From: Armigeres subalbatus
Lineage: Eukaryota > Arthropoda > Insecta > Diptera > Culicidae
Direction: 5' to 3'
NCBI RefSeq assembly: GCF_024139115.2
Contig: NC_085140.1
Span: 44,052,180-44,116,179, forward strand
Length of the DNA: 64,000 bases
This document shows, one piece after another, positions 1-11,389 of the stretch (position 1 is its first letter; every line of letters begins with the position of its first letter). The translations under genes were made by a program, and so were the position numbers. Below the pieces are notes generated by a model. It had not been told where the DNA came from and searched no databases. It saw only the letters and a list, made by a program, of their open reading frames with translations.

Positions 1-520
1 AAAAGGAGGATGGAAGAAGGAAGAACTGTGGAAGAAGGTATGAGAAAGAAGGATGGAAATAAAAGGTAGAAGAAAGAAGAGTAAAGTAAAAAGGAGAAAG
101 AAAAATAAATAATAGAGAATGAAGGAGGGAAATGAAAGAAGGAAGAAAAAAAACATGGAAGAGGGAAGGATGAAGAAGGACGAATGGAGAAAGAAGCAAG
201 ATGAAATCAGAAAGATGAAGGATGGAAAGAAAAACTAGAGAAGAAAGAGGAAGAATACAAAATAAGAAAAAAGAAAGGAGATGGAGAAAGCAAGAAGGAA
301 TGAAGAAGAAAGAAATGAGGAAGCAGGAAAAAAAGAAGGAAGCAAACGGAAGGAACAAGAAATAGAAGAAAGAGTTTGGGAAACGGAGGACGGAAGAAAG
401 TAAAAGGAAAAGCGAAGAAAGAGAAAGAAAAAGGAAAAGGATAAAGGAAAAAGAAATAAAAAAAGAGGGAAGAAAAAAGAAGAAAAAAGAAAGAAGGAAG
501 ATAGATAGATTGACGATAAA
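1..520. repeat. Purine-rich (GAAGGA/GAAAGA) low-complexity tract
   Basis: This stretch is almost purely A and G on the plus strand, built of irregular GAAGGAAGAAAGA words. It ends abruptly near 520, after which the strand bias flips to pyrimidine-rich. It may be the left half of a strand-switching microsatellite core whose other half lies at 545-1065. Open frames here come from the biased composition and are not genes. Confidence 0.85.
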
Positions 521-539
521 TTACATTTTTGTTCTAATA

Positions 540-1430
540 TCTCGCCTTTCACTCCTCATTTCTCATCACTTACTTCTCGATATATCACTACTCACTTTCC
601 ATCTCTTACTTCTTCCTTCTCACTTCCCACTACTAACTTCTCGTATCTCAATACTCACTTCTTAATTAACACAACTTTTCACCACTCACTTTTCTTTTTT
701 CAAATCTCACTTCTCACTACTTATTTCTCACTTCCCGCCTTTTTCTTCTCATTTCTCACTTATAACGTTCTACTTCTCAATTCTCATAACTCACTTTTCA
801 ATTCTCATTTTTCACTTCGCTCTTCTAACATCGAATTTTTCATTTTTTCGTCTCACTTTTCACTTCCTTCTTCTCTCTTTTTACATCTAATTTCTCAATT
901 CCCTTCCTACTTCTTACGTCTCATATCTTATGATATGTGAGAAATGTCTCATCCCTCGCTTCTTGCTTCTTGCCTCTTCTTGCTGAACACTTCATGTAAA
1001 TTTCACTACTCACTTCTCATTACTCACTTTCCCATACTCGCAATCAAAGTTTCTTTTTTCCACTATTCGGTGAAACGGCATTAGGCCAAACGATCCGGCA
1101 CCGTGTATATCGTGCATGTGAACTGTTTCTGACAACATCGAGTTAGCGAGGTGAAAAGGCTTTGAAAAATTACTTCGACTTAGAGAGCATCGAGTAAGAG
1201 ACGTTTCGACTTACGGAGGCAACGCAATATGCTAGATTGAAGGGGCTTTGAATTCCATCGAGTAAAGGAAAATATCGAGTTACAGAACATCGAGTTAAAG
1301 AGAGAGTTCACTGTACTTCTTTCCTCTCACTGTGAACAGTGGGAAATAATTAAGGAGAAGTAAGAAGTAATTTCTTGCTTCTCACTTCTCAATAATCATG
1401 AATCACATCTCACTTTTCACATTTACTATT
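540..1430. repeat. CTTCTCACTT microsatellite/minisatellite core
   Basis: The tract consists of degenerate repeats of CTTCTCACTTCTCA words (540-1065, again 1310-1430), the complement of the GAGAAGTGA words found at 11.4-12.0, 21.1-21.36 and 45.0-45.5 kb. It adjoins the GGCC-box array that starts near 1480. At the other three loci this core sits between two inverted GGCC-box arrays. Here the left array, if present, lies outside the window. Confidence 0.8.
1130..1310. repeat. Degenerate CATCGAGTTA repeat
   Basis: About six copies of CATCGAGTTA or its variants occur, in part as the complementary TTTCGACTTA. They interrupt the CTTCTCA core. No coding potential is visible. Confidence 0.6.
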
Positions 1431-1479
1431 GTTCTACGAAACGACATTCACGGTACCCAGTTCTGCCAAATTTAATTTT

Positions 1480-2115
1480 CCGATAAACAATCATTCAGGC
1501 CAAATGGCATTTTCATCCAAATCACCTTTTCAGCTAATTGCATTTTTTGGTCAAACGGCCAAACGACTTTTGCGACTAAATGACTTGTTCGGACAAAAGG
1601 TATGTTCGTCCATGTGACCTGTTCGGCCCAACGTCATTTTCGGCCGTATGATTAGTTCACCCAAATGACATTTTCGGTCAAACCACCCTTCTGCCAAACG
1701 ACCATTTCGGCAAAATGATCTAATCAACCAGAAGAGTTAGGCCCTTTCTGCCAAAAGATAATTTCGACCAAACAGCATTTTTGGCCGAATGACTAATTCA
1801 GTCTGTTCGTTTAAGCTAAGCCGGGTTTCTGCTGAATAACCGTTTTGGTCGAACGTTCAAATCGACCTAGTGGCATTCGGTCAAACAACTTCCGACCGAA
1901 TTAGTTTCGGCCAAACGACCCTTTCCTTTGGCTAGGATTTTCGACCAAACGACTTTATCGGCCTTGACCTGTTCGGTCAAACGACTTTTTCGGCCGAATG
2001 ACCCGTTCGGCCAATTGACATTTTCGGCAAAATGACCCTTTCTGCCAAGCAACTATTTTGCCCAAACGACATTTTCGGCCGAATGGCTTTTTCGATTAAA
2101 TTATCGCTTCGGCCG
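1480..2115. repeat. GGCC-box satellite array, TTCGGCCAAA orientation
   Basis: The array is made of degenerate units of roughly 17-20 bp around TTCGGCCAAACGAC, separated by short AT-rich spacers such as ATTTTC. Nearly all units read TTCGGCCAAA on the plus strand. Short open frames across it, on both strands, are repeat-driven. The array resumes at 3455-3870 after a transposase relic, so the relic probably lies inside a once continuous array. Confidence 0.85.
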
Positions 2116-2502
2116 TACATGGTGCGGCAGAAAATAATGCGAAAATGTTTAAACTTGAATATTGGGTTAATTCGAGTAGCTAGTGACTAATTTCTGTTGA
2201 AAGTATATTTGTTTATGTTTACTTTCAAATGCCGCACCGAGAGATTGTAATTGTTGTATTGCAAATTTGTAAAAATGTACCCAAAAGAAGTGATTACTAG
2301 TTTGTTGCTCGCCCAGAAGACGCCGAATGAGATTACTATGGTGGTAGGTTGGCTTTTGGCCACAGTTTATCGCCTTTAAATGTCTCTCCATGATGGGTTT
2401 AAGCAACGGAAGCCGGTAAGTGTACGTCCGAGCTTTGCACGTATGTCAATCGTGATAGTGGACAGATGGCTTGCAACCTGGTGCGTTCCACCAGAAAACT
2501 TC

Positions 2503-2719
2503 CGTAGTTCCAGGTCCGTAATCAAGGGGCGTTTTACTCCAGCTTTGGAAGGTACATACAAGTCTTCTTTGATGGTTTTCGCATGGATTTCTCAGAAATT
2601 TTGACTTGCCAAAGAAGTCAAAATTTCTGAGAAATCCATGCGAAAACCATCAAAGAAGACTTGTATGTACCTTCCAAAGCTGGAGTTAAACGCCCCTTGA
2701 TTACGGACCTGGAACTACG
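2503..2719. repeat. Palindrome, 105-bp arms with 7-bp loop
   Basis: Bases 2503-2607 are the reverse complement of 2615-2719 with one mismatch (near 2535/2687). Only 2608-2614 lies between. The right arm is the N-terminal part of the transposase relic that continues to 3270, so the left arm is an inverted copy of the relic's own 5' end. On the left the homology to the transposase stops at 2503. Confidence 0.9.
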
Positions 2720-3270
2720 AGTGACTCGTTCAAAAAGATTGCTTTCTTTGTCGAAGAAAGAAAAAATTATAATCCTGTTTTTCGGCGCGAAAACTTTTCA
2801 GCATCGATGCTGACGCCAACGACGAAGAAAATTGGGGATGTTTTGTAGAAAGTGAAGTTTAAATTCTAAAACAATCCGGCTGGTGTCATGATGTTTGGCT
2901 TGGGGGCGTCCAACGGTTTAAAACTGCCGCCTGTTTTCATTGATATTGGGTTTAATATCAATATCGAATTGTTTATCGGTATTTTAAAGGACCAAGTGCT
3001 TCCCTGGGGAAAGGTCGAATTTTCCGAGGATCAAAACGTTGTCCTCCAGCATGATGGAGCGCCAGTTCAGTCGACCCAACAATGGCTGAAGAAAAATATG
3101 ATATTTTGGTCGAAAGATTTGTGGCCCTCTAGCAGTCCGGATGTTAATCTGTTGGGTTATACGATTGGGGCATATGTTGAAGCACGAGTCTGCAAACCAT
3201 CGCACCCTTGTGTAAAGACCCTAACGTTAGCCATAACATGCACATGCCAGTCGATGTCGGAGGACTAGGT
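2620..3270 (+). pseudogene. Mariner-like (DD37D type) transposase relic
   Basis: The best block is 2888-3268. In order it shows a hydrophobic strand like the one around the first catalytic Asp, then HDGAP (second catalytic Asp) at about 3051-3065, then SSSPDVN near 3133-3153. In the family the last motif is SPDLNPLD, whose final Asp is the third catalytic residue. Here that residue is Gly, so the enzyme would be dead. Upstream, 2636-2745 reads like the helix-turn-helix linker region (MRK.S). Reading frames change between the blocks and HDGAP-to-SPD spacing is slightly short. The DD37D call rests on motif shape only. No terminal inverted repeats were recognised. The relic is flanked on both sides by GGCC-box satellite. 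Confidence 0.75.
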
Positions 3271-3454
3271 TCAAAAGGATATTATTAATCTTGAGGATAT
3301 TATTGATAAAAATAAAGCACACATTAAGTAAATTTGTTTGAAAGGACCTTATAATGATAACTGAACTTGAAAATGATGAAAATATTGCTTAGAGCAGTTC
3401 AAATGGGATTTAAAAGAAATAGAACCAATTTTCGCATTATTTTCTGACGTACCC

Positions 3455-3870
3455 TGTGTGTCGCTTTCGGCCAAATTTGACATTTTCGGCTAAATTGTTT
3501 TCAGCCTTATGATCGTTTCAGTAAAACTTTCAAATCAACCAAAAGGAATTCGGCTATGTAAATTTCGACCTAACGTATCGTTTAACCATGTGGTATTCAG
3601 CTAAATGGCTTTCAGACGAATGACATTCGGCGAAATGGTCCGTTCTGAAAAACGACTTATTCTTCCAAATTACCAATTCGATAAAACGACATTTTCTGCC
3701 ATAAGGTCTTTTTGGTCTAATGACATTTTTGACGGTTTTATCTGTTCGGCCAAAATATTCAATTCGCTAAATGGCTTCTTCGGCCAAACGTATCATTTGG
3801 CCGATCGAAAATTATTAATTTCCATCCATATGGAATTCGGCTAGATAACTTTCGGCCGAATCTGTTGATC
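3455..3870. repeat. GGCC-box satellite array, TTCGGCCAAA orientation
   Basis: This continues the 1480-2115 array in the same orientation, with words such as TTTCGGCCAAATTTGACA. It ends near 3860, where unique sequence begins. Confidence 0.8.
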
Positions 3871-3879
3871 CCATTCATC

Positions 3880-6180
3880 AAGTCTTTATATGACTTCGAG
3901 TTTCATTTTCCAGCAATAAAAAATAATTACCTCTATTAAAATAGCAAAAGGTACCCTGGTACTGAATGTAGGCCCAATATCAGTCGATCTATTCTCACAT
4001 TTGTGTTGATAGCTGAGTAGATACAAATGATTATTCAGTCTTGTTGATAGATAACAGATGTCGCTCCAACATTTCGTATCTTCTTGGATGACAGTAATGC
4101 CATTATCTAGACGATTGTGGACTAAAACTTTTCGTTCTCTACTTCATCTACTGAGCTTGCCTTTCAGTTAGTATCGAAGACTGTATCTAGTGAAATCCAC
4201 TAATGCCATCCAAGACACAATCTTTTGAAATGCATTCAAAATTTAAGTACGAAATGAAAATTACGAACCCTGATGGGAATAAAAATCATGAAAGTTTAAT
4301 ATGACAAGTTTTCGTTGATATTCTTTCAGTTTTTTCTAAATATTTCCCTTAACGATAGACATTTAGATTTACAGGAAAGTAATTTTTATGCAAAATTCAA
4401 TATGTCACGTAATCTTATCTCGTAGTTTGTCATCCTCCACTTCACAGAATAATTAGTCTTTTATAATACCCTTGCTGACAAATAAAAACCAACCATTATC
4501 GGTTCGTTTCATTTCCCATCGCCCAGATTACCCATCAGTCATGAACCGACCGTAAATTCTATCAGCATACCGAAAAGAAATCAGAACAACCATCATCAGT
4601 GAAGAACAGCCAAAACCTCCCACACATTCGTTGTGACGCTGCTATCCAGTTACAGTTGCTGAAGCTTTCCAAGCTAACCGACATCAACAGTCCCGACGTC
4701 AGCAACGGATGACGACGACGACGAAAATCAAGCCGTATCACATGGTAGCAGAGGATTCTTCGCCGTCCCTTTCCGTCGTCATTTTCCCACGCTTTTCTCT
4801 CACTCACTCACTCACTCGATTACACCCCCACAATCTATGCTCGCCGCTATCTCGTACCTTTTTTCACTCTTATCGGTACGGGTAGGGCGCCTACTCTCCA
4901 TCTCTTCCGCTCTCTGCTGTGGGGATTGTGGAGGGGAGAATCTTCTCACGTTCCCAGCACGAGTGTAGGATGAAGAGCCGAGGTTGGGAGCGGCGGCGGT
5001 GATGGTCTGTTAAGGCGCATATAATTATGTTTTGTAGGAAAATGAGTTTTTCTTCCCACACTCGGAGGTGCTGGTCGCCGACATCTTCGGGTCTCTTGGC
5101 CGCCGATTCGGGTCTATTAGAACGCCAGGCTATGAGGGGTATGCGCGTGGGTGGGATTGTGTTTGATAAGAACATAGGAAAATGTGTTTGGTGCCGTGGC
5201 AGACTCTGTTTCGGGTGGATTTTGCGCTGATAGTGGATGGAAATAAGCGAGGATAGTTATTTTTTCTCCACTTTGAGGGTGGGGTATCACGCTGTACGAT
5301 TTTCTTGACCCCGTTTCGCATGGATGTTGATAGATTAAGAAGGAGGTGGTTCGTGTACGAAGATTTACGAACGTTAGTAAAAAGGCACGGTACCTGTACC
5401 GAAGAAAACAGCGATACGGTGTATATCGCGATAGCCGTGTCGTTTGGGTTGGGTTTGTTAGAAGGTCAAAGGCCAGCAAGGTATGTGCTTTGACTGGTGC
5501 ACTTGTACTGCTGGTTCAAAAATTGGATAAATTCATTGAAATCGACTGCACTACCCTTCTACCATTGGCCCTTTGATTTAAGCAGGAAGTTGTTTGAAAT
5601 CATGATTTATTATTTGTTTTATAGTAAATTAACTCTTTTGGATGATATCTGCGATAAAATGTCAAAGTTGTTTGTGATTGCAAGTAAACAATTTAATTGG
5701 GGCACCAAGCGTGTCAAAGTAATGTATTTTGAGTTGTAAAATCATTTTGAAATGATCTTACTGTCCGGCAGCTACGAGGTTTTTCAGTAAATTCCATTTA
5801 CTGGGTTTGTACGCAGCCGAAACTGTTCGATTATTCAAAAAAAAAAAATAAATGATGTGGCCAAGCACTTGCCCTATCTTGATTTCCATTGACCCAGTCG
5901 ACTGAACTCAATTGCACCGCCTGAATTCTTTAAAATGTATTCTATTACGGGTCTCCTTACATTGAAAATGGGTGATTTTAATGTTGTGTCACACTGAGGA
6001 TTTTGTCGATCAAAAATATAAAAATTGGCAGAAAAACAGTATTTTTTCTCAAGACAATTTTGGCGTATATAATTAAATTTCAGTGAAAATGTTCGATTTG
6101 GTGTGTCACGTGCCCCAGTTTAACTCCGCCAGTGTCAAGAAGCTCAAATATTTTTTGGGAAAAAAATGCGACTCTAGAAT
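3880..6180. other. No recognisable gene; mixed unique sequence
   Basis: No convincing coding region is present. A (CACT)n run occurs at about 4797-4818 and GAC-trinucleotide patches near 4705-4725. The stretch 4540-5500 is richer in G+C than its neighbours and has overlapping short open frames on both strands, but none carries a domain. An A-run lies at about 5839-5850. Confidence 0.6.
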
Positions 6181-6204
6181 TACACGAATTTTGCATGTTT
6201 TTAA

Positions 6205-6780
6205 TTGGGTTTTATTTTCAAAATTGCCGGTGAATTCCGTGATCCGTTATGCTTTAGATCACTGTACTGTTCCCTTGTGCGATCAATACTGGAATCATCC
6301 GCTGTTGTTAGGTGCCCTTTCCAGACCACATGGATCGATAGGATCGAAGCCGTTCAACGGAAGTTTCTAAGATACGCTCTTCGATCCCTAAGGTGGCGTG
6401 ATCCGACGAACTTGCCACCGTACGAGGAGCGGTGCCGGTTGATTAGCATCGAACCACTAGAGTTTAGACGGATCGCCGCTCAAGCTACGTTTGTTGGGAA
6501 GCTGAAGCGGGTCACATTGATTGTCCAGCACTACTGTCGCAGTTAAATCTATACCTGAAAGACCTCTTCGTCAACGTCTATTTTTGCTTCTAGAACCACA
6601 GACTAGCAACTATGCACTACACGAACCAATTCAATCCATCAGTCGACGCTTCCACGAATTTTTCGATATTTTTGACGTGTTTCGTCATCGGTTACTAGAC
6701 TTTTTCCGTACCGCTGCCGTAACCAATTTGTTTAAGCAATATTCATTTAGGCATTCATTGTCAGTTGAATTATTTTAATA
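6205..6780 (+). pseudogene. Jockey-type LINE, 3' end of reverse transcriptase (relic)
   Basis: Bases 6205-6535 encode the end of a Jockey-clade RT: LGFIFKIA, then SLYCSLVRSILE, then IEAVQRKFLRYALR, then LPPYEERC, in the usual order for the region C-terminal to the RT core. The frame then shifts near 6530 and the remaining C-terminus (ERPLRQR...NYALHEP) continues to about 6778. An AT-rich tail with AATAAA-like words follows. The catalytic RT core is absent, so this is a 5'-truncated, frameshifted copy. The block upstream of 6205 (6083-6204) is open in another frame but is not recognisably part of the element. Confidence 0.8.
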
Positions 6781-6789
6781 AATAAACAA

Positions 6790-8055
6790 TAAACAAATAT
6801 AAACAGTGAACGCATGGTTGTCTGCTTGTTTTTGCGGATTGTACGAAAATCTTAAAAGTATATTGAAAAAACTGCCAATCGTTATTTTTTTTACTCAACA
6901 TCTCATAACAACTGTGCACGGAATGACTAGTTTGAATTTTCATGGAAATATTTTCTCATGCATGTATTACAAGCGATCAGTGATCGTGTATTTTACTCAC
7001 TACATATAAGTCTTATACTTTATGTTATCATCAGCTTGCTCAGGACAAGGCTCTAAAAAAAGAAACGAATGCAAGTAAAACGTTCGTTGTTGTTACGGGA
7101 ACACGAGAGCCTATAAATTAGTAGTATTCTACTTTTACGCTCTTGAAACTACGCAATACATGAGGAAATATTGAACAAAATTGGGTCCTAAAATGAAGAA
7201 TCGATATTCGATTTTCTTTCAGGAAACAATGGAGTAAATCATCCTGAACGCGTAAGTTTTTCTACCGACCCAAAAGTCGAAGAGAACATTGGAACACAGG
7301 ATCAATTTTGTTTATAAATTATTTATCTTAAAACCGATTTTGATGCTGTACGGATTTCGGTCCCCCGCGGCACTCAACGAGAGGCTAGCGACTCACCGAT
7401 GCCCTCATAGATGTCATGAAGCTGGATGGTTGATATTGTATGTGAGTTAGGAGTATCATTATAAGCAAATAATATTAAATTTGTAAAACAGCGCTGGGAG
7501 TGACTTTGCAAGAAAATTATATCACTCTGTTTCAATTTTTCTCGGATGGGGTGAAGGCTTTAGACATACCCTGACTAATTAATGAAAGTTAAGACGCCTT
7601 TGCTTGCTCTCCGAAACCATAAGAACAATAATTTATTTTAAAAAATCCCTTATTCTCTCTAATCCAATGAGGACAAAATGTGAATTATATCTCCGAAAAA
7701 ATGACCCAATGTGCCTAACTATCCAATAGTCTATAACCGTTCAAATGTCATAATTGTTCACTTACTCATAAACCTATCAGTAAGTATAACTAACAAAATT
7801 GCTGGAGGAATGAAGAAAACCCATCAGCGAAAATGCACACAAACCAATTCATTTTTACATATAAATTAAATTACTTAATAGACGTTATCCTGCATATTAT
7901 GCGAGACGGCTCACTGCAATCTTCACATGCAAAATTCCTAAATTTCCCTGCAAGTCACACGAAAAAAAACAGCCGTTAACGCGCACAACCTGTTTCCTTT
8001 TATTTTTTGGAATTTTCCTAAAACATACCCGCAATTAACCACTATATATCACTTG
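6790..8055. other. No gene seen; AT-rich unique sequence
   Basis: The only resemblance noticed is a short stretch at about 7880-7910 (GACGTTATCCTGCATA), which matches the start of the dispersed repeat at 58050-58330. No coding potential was found. Confidence 0.6.
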
Positions 8056-8057
8056 TA

Positions 8058-8259
8058 TTTAGGTCTCCAGTAGGCTGGCGAGCAAAGGCGTAGGATTGCC
8101 AATCCGGAGATGACGAATTCGATTCTCGGTCCTGTCTAGGATGTTTTCGGGTTGGAAACATTTTCGACACCCTGGGCATTGTTCTTGCCACACAAGATAC
8201 ATACTCATGAAATAGCGGGCATATAAAAGCATTAAATTAATAACTGAGGAAATGCTAAT
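8058..8259 (+). mobile_element. tRNA-derived SINE (Feilai-like subfamily), partial
   Basis: An A-box-like segment (TGGCGAGCAAAGGCG, ~8073) is followed by a B-box-like GAATTCGATTC (~8115). Next comes the GTCTAGGATG...TTTTCGACACCCTGGGCAT body, which parallels the SINEs at 34, 45.5 and 53.2 kb (GTCTAGGCAA...TTTCGACTTCCCTGGGCAT). The usual tail with (GAA)n is missing. The copy ends where the CAGGGTGTCTACTC terminus begins at 8260. Assignment to Feilai is from memory of the family's layout. Confidence 0.7.
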
Positions 8260-8965
8260 CAGGGTGTCTACTCGAAATCCGGAAATAATTCCCTGAGTTT
8301 TCCGGGTATCTCCAGGTTCAAAACCGTATGCAAAAATCGGTCTCGGCAAGTTAGAAGTATATGTAGGTATACGTATTTTACTTCCATCTTTATAATGGTT
8401 GTTTGAATACAGAAAACTAATTGTTTTCGACTCGAACTCACTTAACATCTGAAAATAAATTATCCGCTTTATCTCCTGATTGCTCCATTGAAAGTTGAGT
8501 AGTCAAATTGAAGGTTTTTGTAACACTTTCAGGAGCAAATGTTAACAAGAATAAAGGTTCGGGATGATGTAACACTCCATTGCGGGGGCACTGGTGCTGA
8601 TGATGCATTTATCTTGTTTTACACAGGCTTTGCTAAAACATCTTTGTCTCTAACAAACAAGCAAATGAGGCTGTCTATGTAGACTGCTTCTCTGATTCTG
8701 TTTTCATCGCACTTATATCAGGTCGAACTTGTTTTCGTGATTTGCTTCTCTTTATTGTCTATCGTCTTTATCGTTTTCAATTGTAATTAAAACTAATTCT
8801 TCAAACTCTGCGTTTACTTCTTTGATTTGATGAGATGAAGAGCTTTTCTTGCAATACCTCGAATTATCTTGTTTATCAACTTGAGCGGCCATTTCATTTC
8901 ATTATCTCTTGACCTCTGCTATAGAGTGCCAATAAAAATGACATTTTCGAATTTCACAAAACGAC

Positions 8966-9287
8966 ATTGCTCACAAGTTTCATTACCTCAAAATATGACC
9001 CCATGTAAAATTTGAGCTCAATCCTACCTGATTAAGGGGTACCAAAAATTCATCAAAGTTTTGAAATTTTTACCCATGAAAATTTTCCCAAGGGGGGACC
9101 AAAGTAAAAGTCGAAAATCGAATTTTTGTTTTTGATGCCAAATGCATGAAACGTCGAGATCTGATGTTACTTCAAAAAGAAAATTTCATGGCTAAGAATT
9201 TCAAAATTTTGATGAATTTTAGGCACCCCTAAATCATGTCCGATTGAGCTCAAATTTTGCATGGGGGTAATGAAACTTGTGAGCAAT
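8966..9287. mobile_element. Fold-back element with long imperfect inverted arms
   Basis: The outer 22 bp, ATTGCTCACAAGTTTCATTA-CC (8966-8987), is repeated inverted at 9266-9287. Similarity continues inward over about 120 bp per arm (TTTGAGCTCAATC against GATTGAGCTCAAA, then TTCATCAAA...TTTTGATGAA). No ORF. The LINE at 9291 has inserted at its right edge. Confidence 0.75.
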
Positions 9288-9290
9288 TGC

Positions 9291-10440
9291 TTGTGAGCCG
9301 GCTTCGTTGAGGGCCGCTCGACAACGGACCAGATCTTTACTGTACGGCAAATCCTTCAAAAATGCCGTGAATACCAGGTCCCAATGCATCATCTGTTCGT
9401 TGATTTCAGATATACAGACTGGTCAAAGCAACGGTGGATGGTGTGCAAAACTGTGTGAAGATTTCGGGCGAACACTCCAGTTCGTTCGAATCGCGCCGGG
9501 GACTAAGACAAGGTGATGGACTTTCGTGCCTGTTGTTCAACATTGCGCTAGAAGGTGTCATGCGGAGAGCCGGGTGTAACAGACGGGGTACGATTTTCAA
9601 CAGATCCAGTCAATTTATTTGCTTCGCGGATGACATGGACATTGTCGGCCGAACATTTGCAAAGGTGGCAGAACTGTACACCCGCCTGAAACGTGAAGCA
9701 ACAAAAGCTGGACTGGTGGTGAATGCGTCAAAGACAAAGTATATGCTTGTGGGCGGAACCGAGCGCGACAGGGCCCGCCTGGGAAGCAGTGGTACGATAG
9801 ACGGGGATACCTTCGAGGTGGTCGAGGAATTCGTCTACCTCGGATCCTTGATAACGGCTGACAACAACGTTAGTCGTGAAATACGAAGGCGCATCATCTG
9901 TGGAAGTCGGGCCTACTACGGGCTCCAGAAGAAACTGCGGTGGAAAAAGATTCGCCACCGCACCAAATGTGTCATGTACAAGACGCTTATAAGACCGGTT
10001 GTCCTCTACGGACATGAAACATGGACAATGCTCGAGGACGACTTGCAAGCACTCGGAGTATTCGAGAGACGGGTGCTTAGGACCATCTTTGGCGGTGTGC
10101 AAGAAGACGGTGTGTGGCGGCGAAGAATGAACCATGAGCTCGCCCAACTCTACGGCAAACCCAGTATCCAGAAGGTAGCTAAAGCCGGAATGGTACGATG
10201 GGCAGGACATGTTGCAAGAATGCCGGACAGCAACCCTGCAAAGATGGTGTTCGCTTCCGATCCGGCAGGTACGAGACGGCGTGGAGCGCAGCGAGCGAGA
10301 TGGGCAGACCAGGTGCAGAACGACTTGGCGAGCGTGGGGCGTATCCGAGGATGGAGAGATGCGGCCTCGAACCGTGCATTGTGGCGTCAAATTGTTGATT
10401 CAGTGTTATCTGTATAGATGTTAACTAAATAAATGAAAAA
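9291..10440 (+). mobile_element. RTE-type LINE, 5'-truncated copy with 11-bp TSD
   Basis: The insertion is flanked by the 11-bp direct repeat TGAGCAATTGC at 9280-9290 and 10441-10451. From about 9297 to the 3' end (ATGTTAACTAAATAAATGAA) it is closely similar to the minus-strand LINE at 53345-56990. The very short 3' UTR fits the RTE clade. Near 9400 it has lost a net 70 bp relative to the other copy, between GTTGATTTCA and AGACTGGTC. Confidence 0.9.
9434..10417 (+). pseudogene. RTE-type reverse transcriptase, C-terminal half (fragment)
   Basis: The open frame of about 327 codons starts inside the RT domain. It contains RRGLRQGDGLSCLLFN and the catalytic FADDMDIVGR (around residues 60-72), then the thumb and C-terminal region (SRAYYGLQKKL, YKTLIRPVV, FERRVLRTIFG, RWAGHVARM) to its natural stop. 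The N-terminal part of RT, including the first catalytic Asp motif, was removed by truncation and by the 70-bp deletion near 9400. The first ATG at 9434 is therefore an internal codon, not a native start. It lies at the 3' end of the LINE with only about 20 bp of 3' UTR. The frame itself is undamaged, which suggests a recent insertion. It cannot act as a complete polymerase. Confidence 0.85.
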
Positions 10441-11229
10441 TGAGCAATTGCATTGGAACCCTACTCTACATCACCCGGGTCACTGTTCAAGACTATTTTG
10501 GCTTCGGATTAAAATTGACCAAAATGTCTCCATAAGACGAATATGAGGGCAATTTTTCAATTAAGGCCTTTTCAATTAAATTCACCCTGTTGTCAAGGTA
10601 TCACTAAAGGTGACAAAAGAGTCTCTCAAATTCAAGGGCCAAATTTAGTCAAAACTTTACAGAGCCTTTGTGTGCTATGATAAATGATAGTTGACTTTTT
10701 TTGGCTTTCTTGCTTGAGATTTCAGGTTCGAGCTTATAGACTCATCTGTTAAAAAAAATTGAGTTTATAGTCCGCAACTACAAATCATTTGTCAAATGTG
10801 TTTTCTACCAGGCAAATCAAATTTCTAAATATTGGCGACATCTATTCAAGCCGTGACAACATACAAAATGCCAAATTCAACGATTTCGTAATTTTTGAAC
10901 CTTCGAACCACGTTGGAGATAATAAACTATGATAAAAATGCTGTTTGACATTTCAATTACAATTAGTTACAATAACAACAACAACATTGAAATTTGCGTT
11001 GAATGCATTTCCAAAATAATTCCCTGATTTTACTGAAATTGCCCTGAGGATTCAAGGTTTTTCCATGTTGAACGAAATCCCCTGAGTATTTTTCAGGTTT
11101 TTCCAGAGAGTAGGCAGCCTGTAATAGAATAAAATATAGAAAATAGAAGTGGAAAACAGGCCAAGTTCCAGTTGGAATGTAGAGTCATTGAAGAAGAAGA
11201 AGATCACTTGTATTGACTGAAAAAGCCGT

Positions 11230-11370
11230 TTGACCGCAACGGTTGTTTGGTAGAAAAACTCATTTGATAGAAAATGCTGGCCAGGTTATGCGGCCAAACA
11301 GGTCGTATGGCCGCAAATGTCATTTGGTTGAACGATCGTATGACCAAAAGTGTCGTTTGGCCGAACAATA
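11230..11370. repeat. GGCC-box array, TTTGGCCGAA orientation (left arm of sandwich)
   Basis: The array holds degenerate units such as GTATGGCCGCAAATGTCATTTGG. Orientation is opposite to the array at 12045-12390, with a GAGAAGTGA core between them. Confidence 0.7.
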
Positions 11371-11389
11371 GTGGATGTGCAAAGTGTGA

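Larger units (their letters stand above)
8260..11121. mobile_element. Candidate composite element with CAGGGTGTCTACTC ends
   Basis: The left end CAGGGTGTCTACTC (8260-8273) and the right end GAGTAGGCAGCCTG (11108-11121) are inverted repeats matching at 12 of 14 positions. Both ends are followed inward by AATTCCCTGA-containing sequence (8287, 11019). Inside lie AT-rich DNA, a fold-back element (8966-9287) and an RTE insertion (9291-10440). No coding region of its own is visible. Flanks share only TAAT, so a clean target duplication is not shown. The two ends could belong to different copies of the same repeat. Confidence 0.45.

Noticed and set aside
235..552. 105-codon Phe/Ser/Leu-rich minus-strand frame that could look like a membrane protein
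   Set aside because: Product of a purine-only low-complexity tract read on the other strand.
1429..2052. Open frames of 60-65 codons with FGQ/FGRK repeats in GGCC-box arrays (also 20768-21121, 21481-21844, 41167-41444)
   Set aside because: They follow from translating the satellite unit and stop irregularly. No start context or conservation between arrays.
9728..10390. Minus-strand open frame of 220 codons
   Set aside because: Antisense shadow of the RTE reverse transcriptase. The same shadow appears opposite the second copy (53399-53803).
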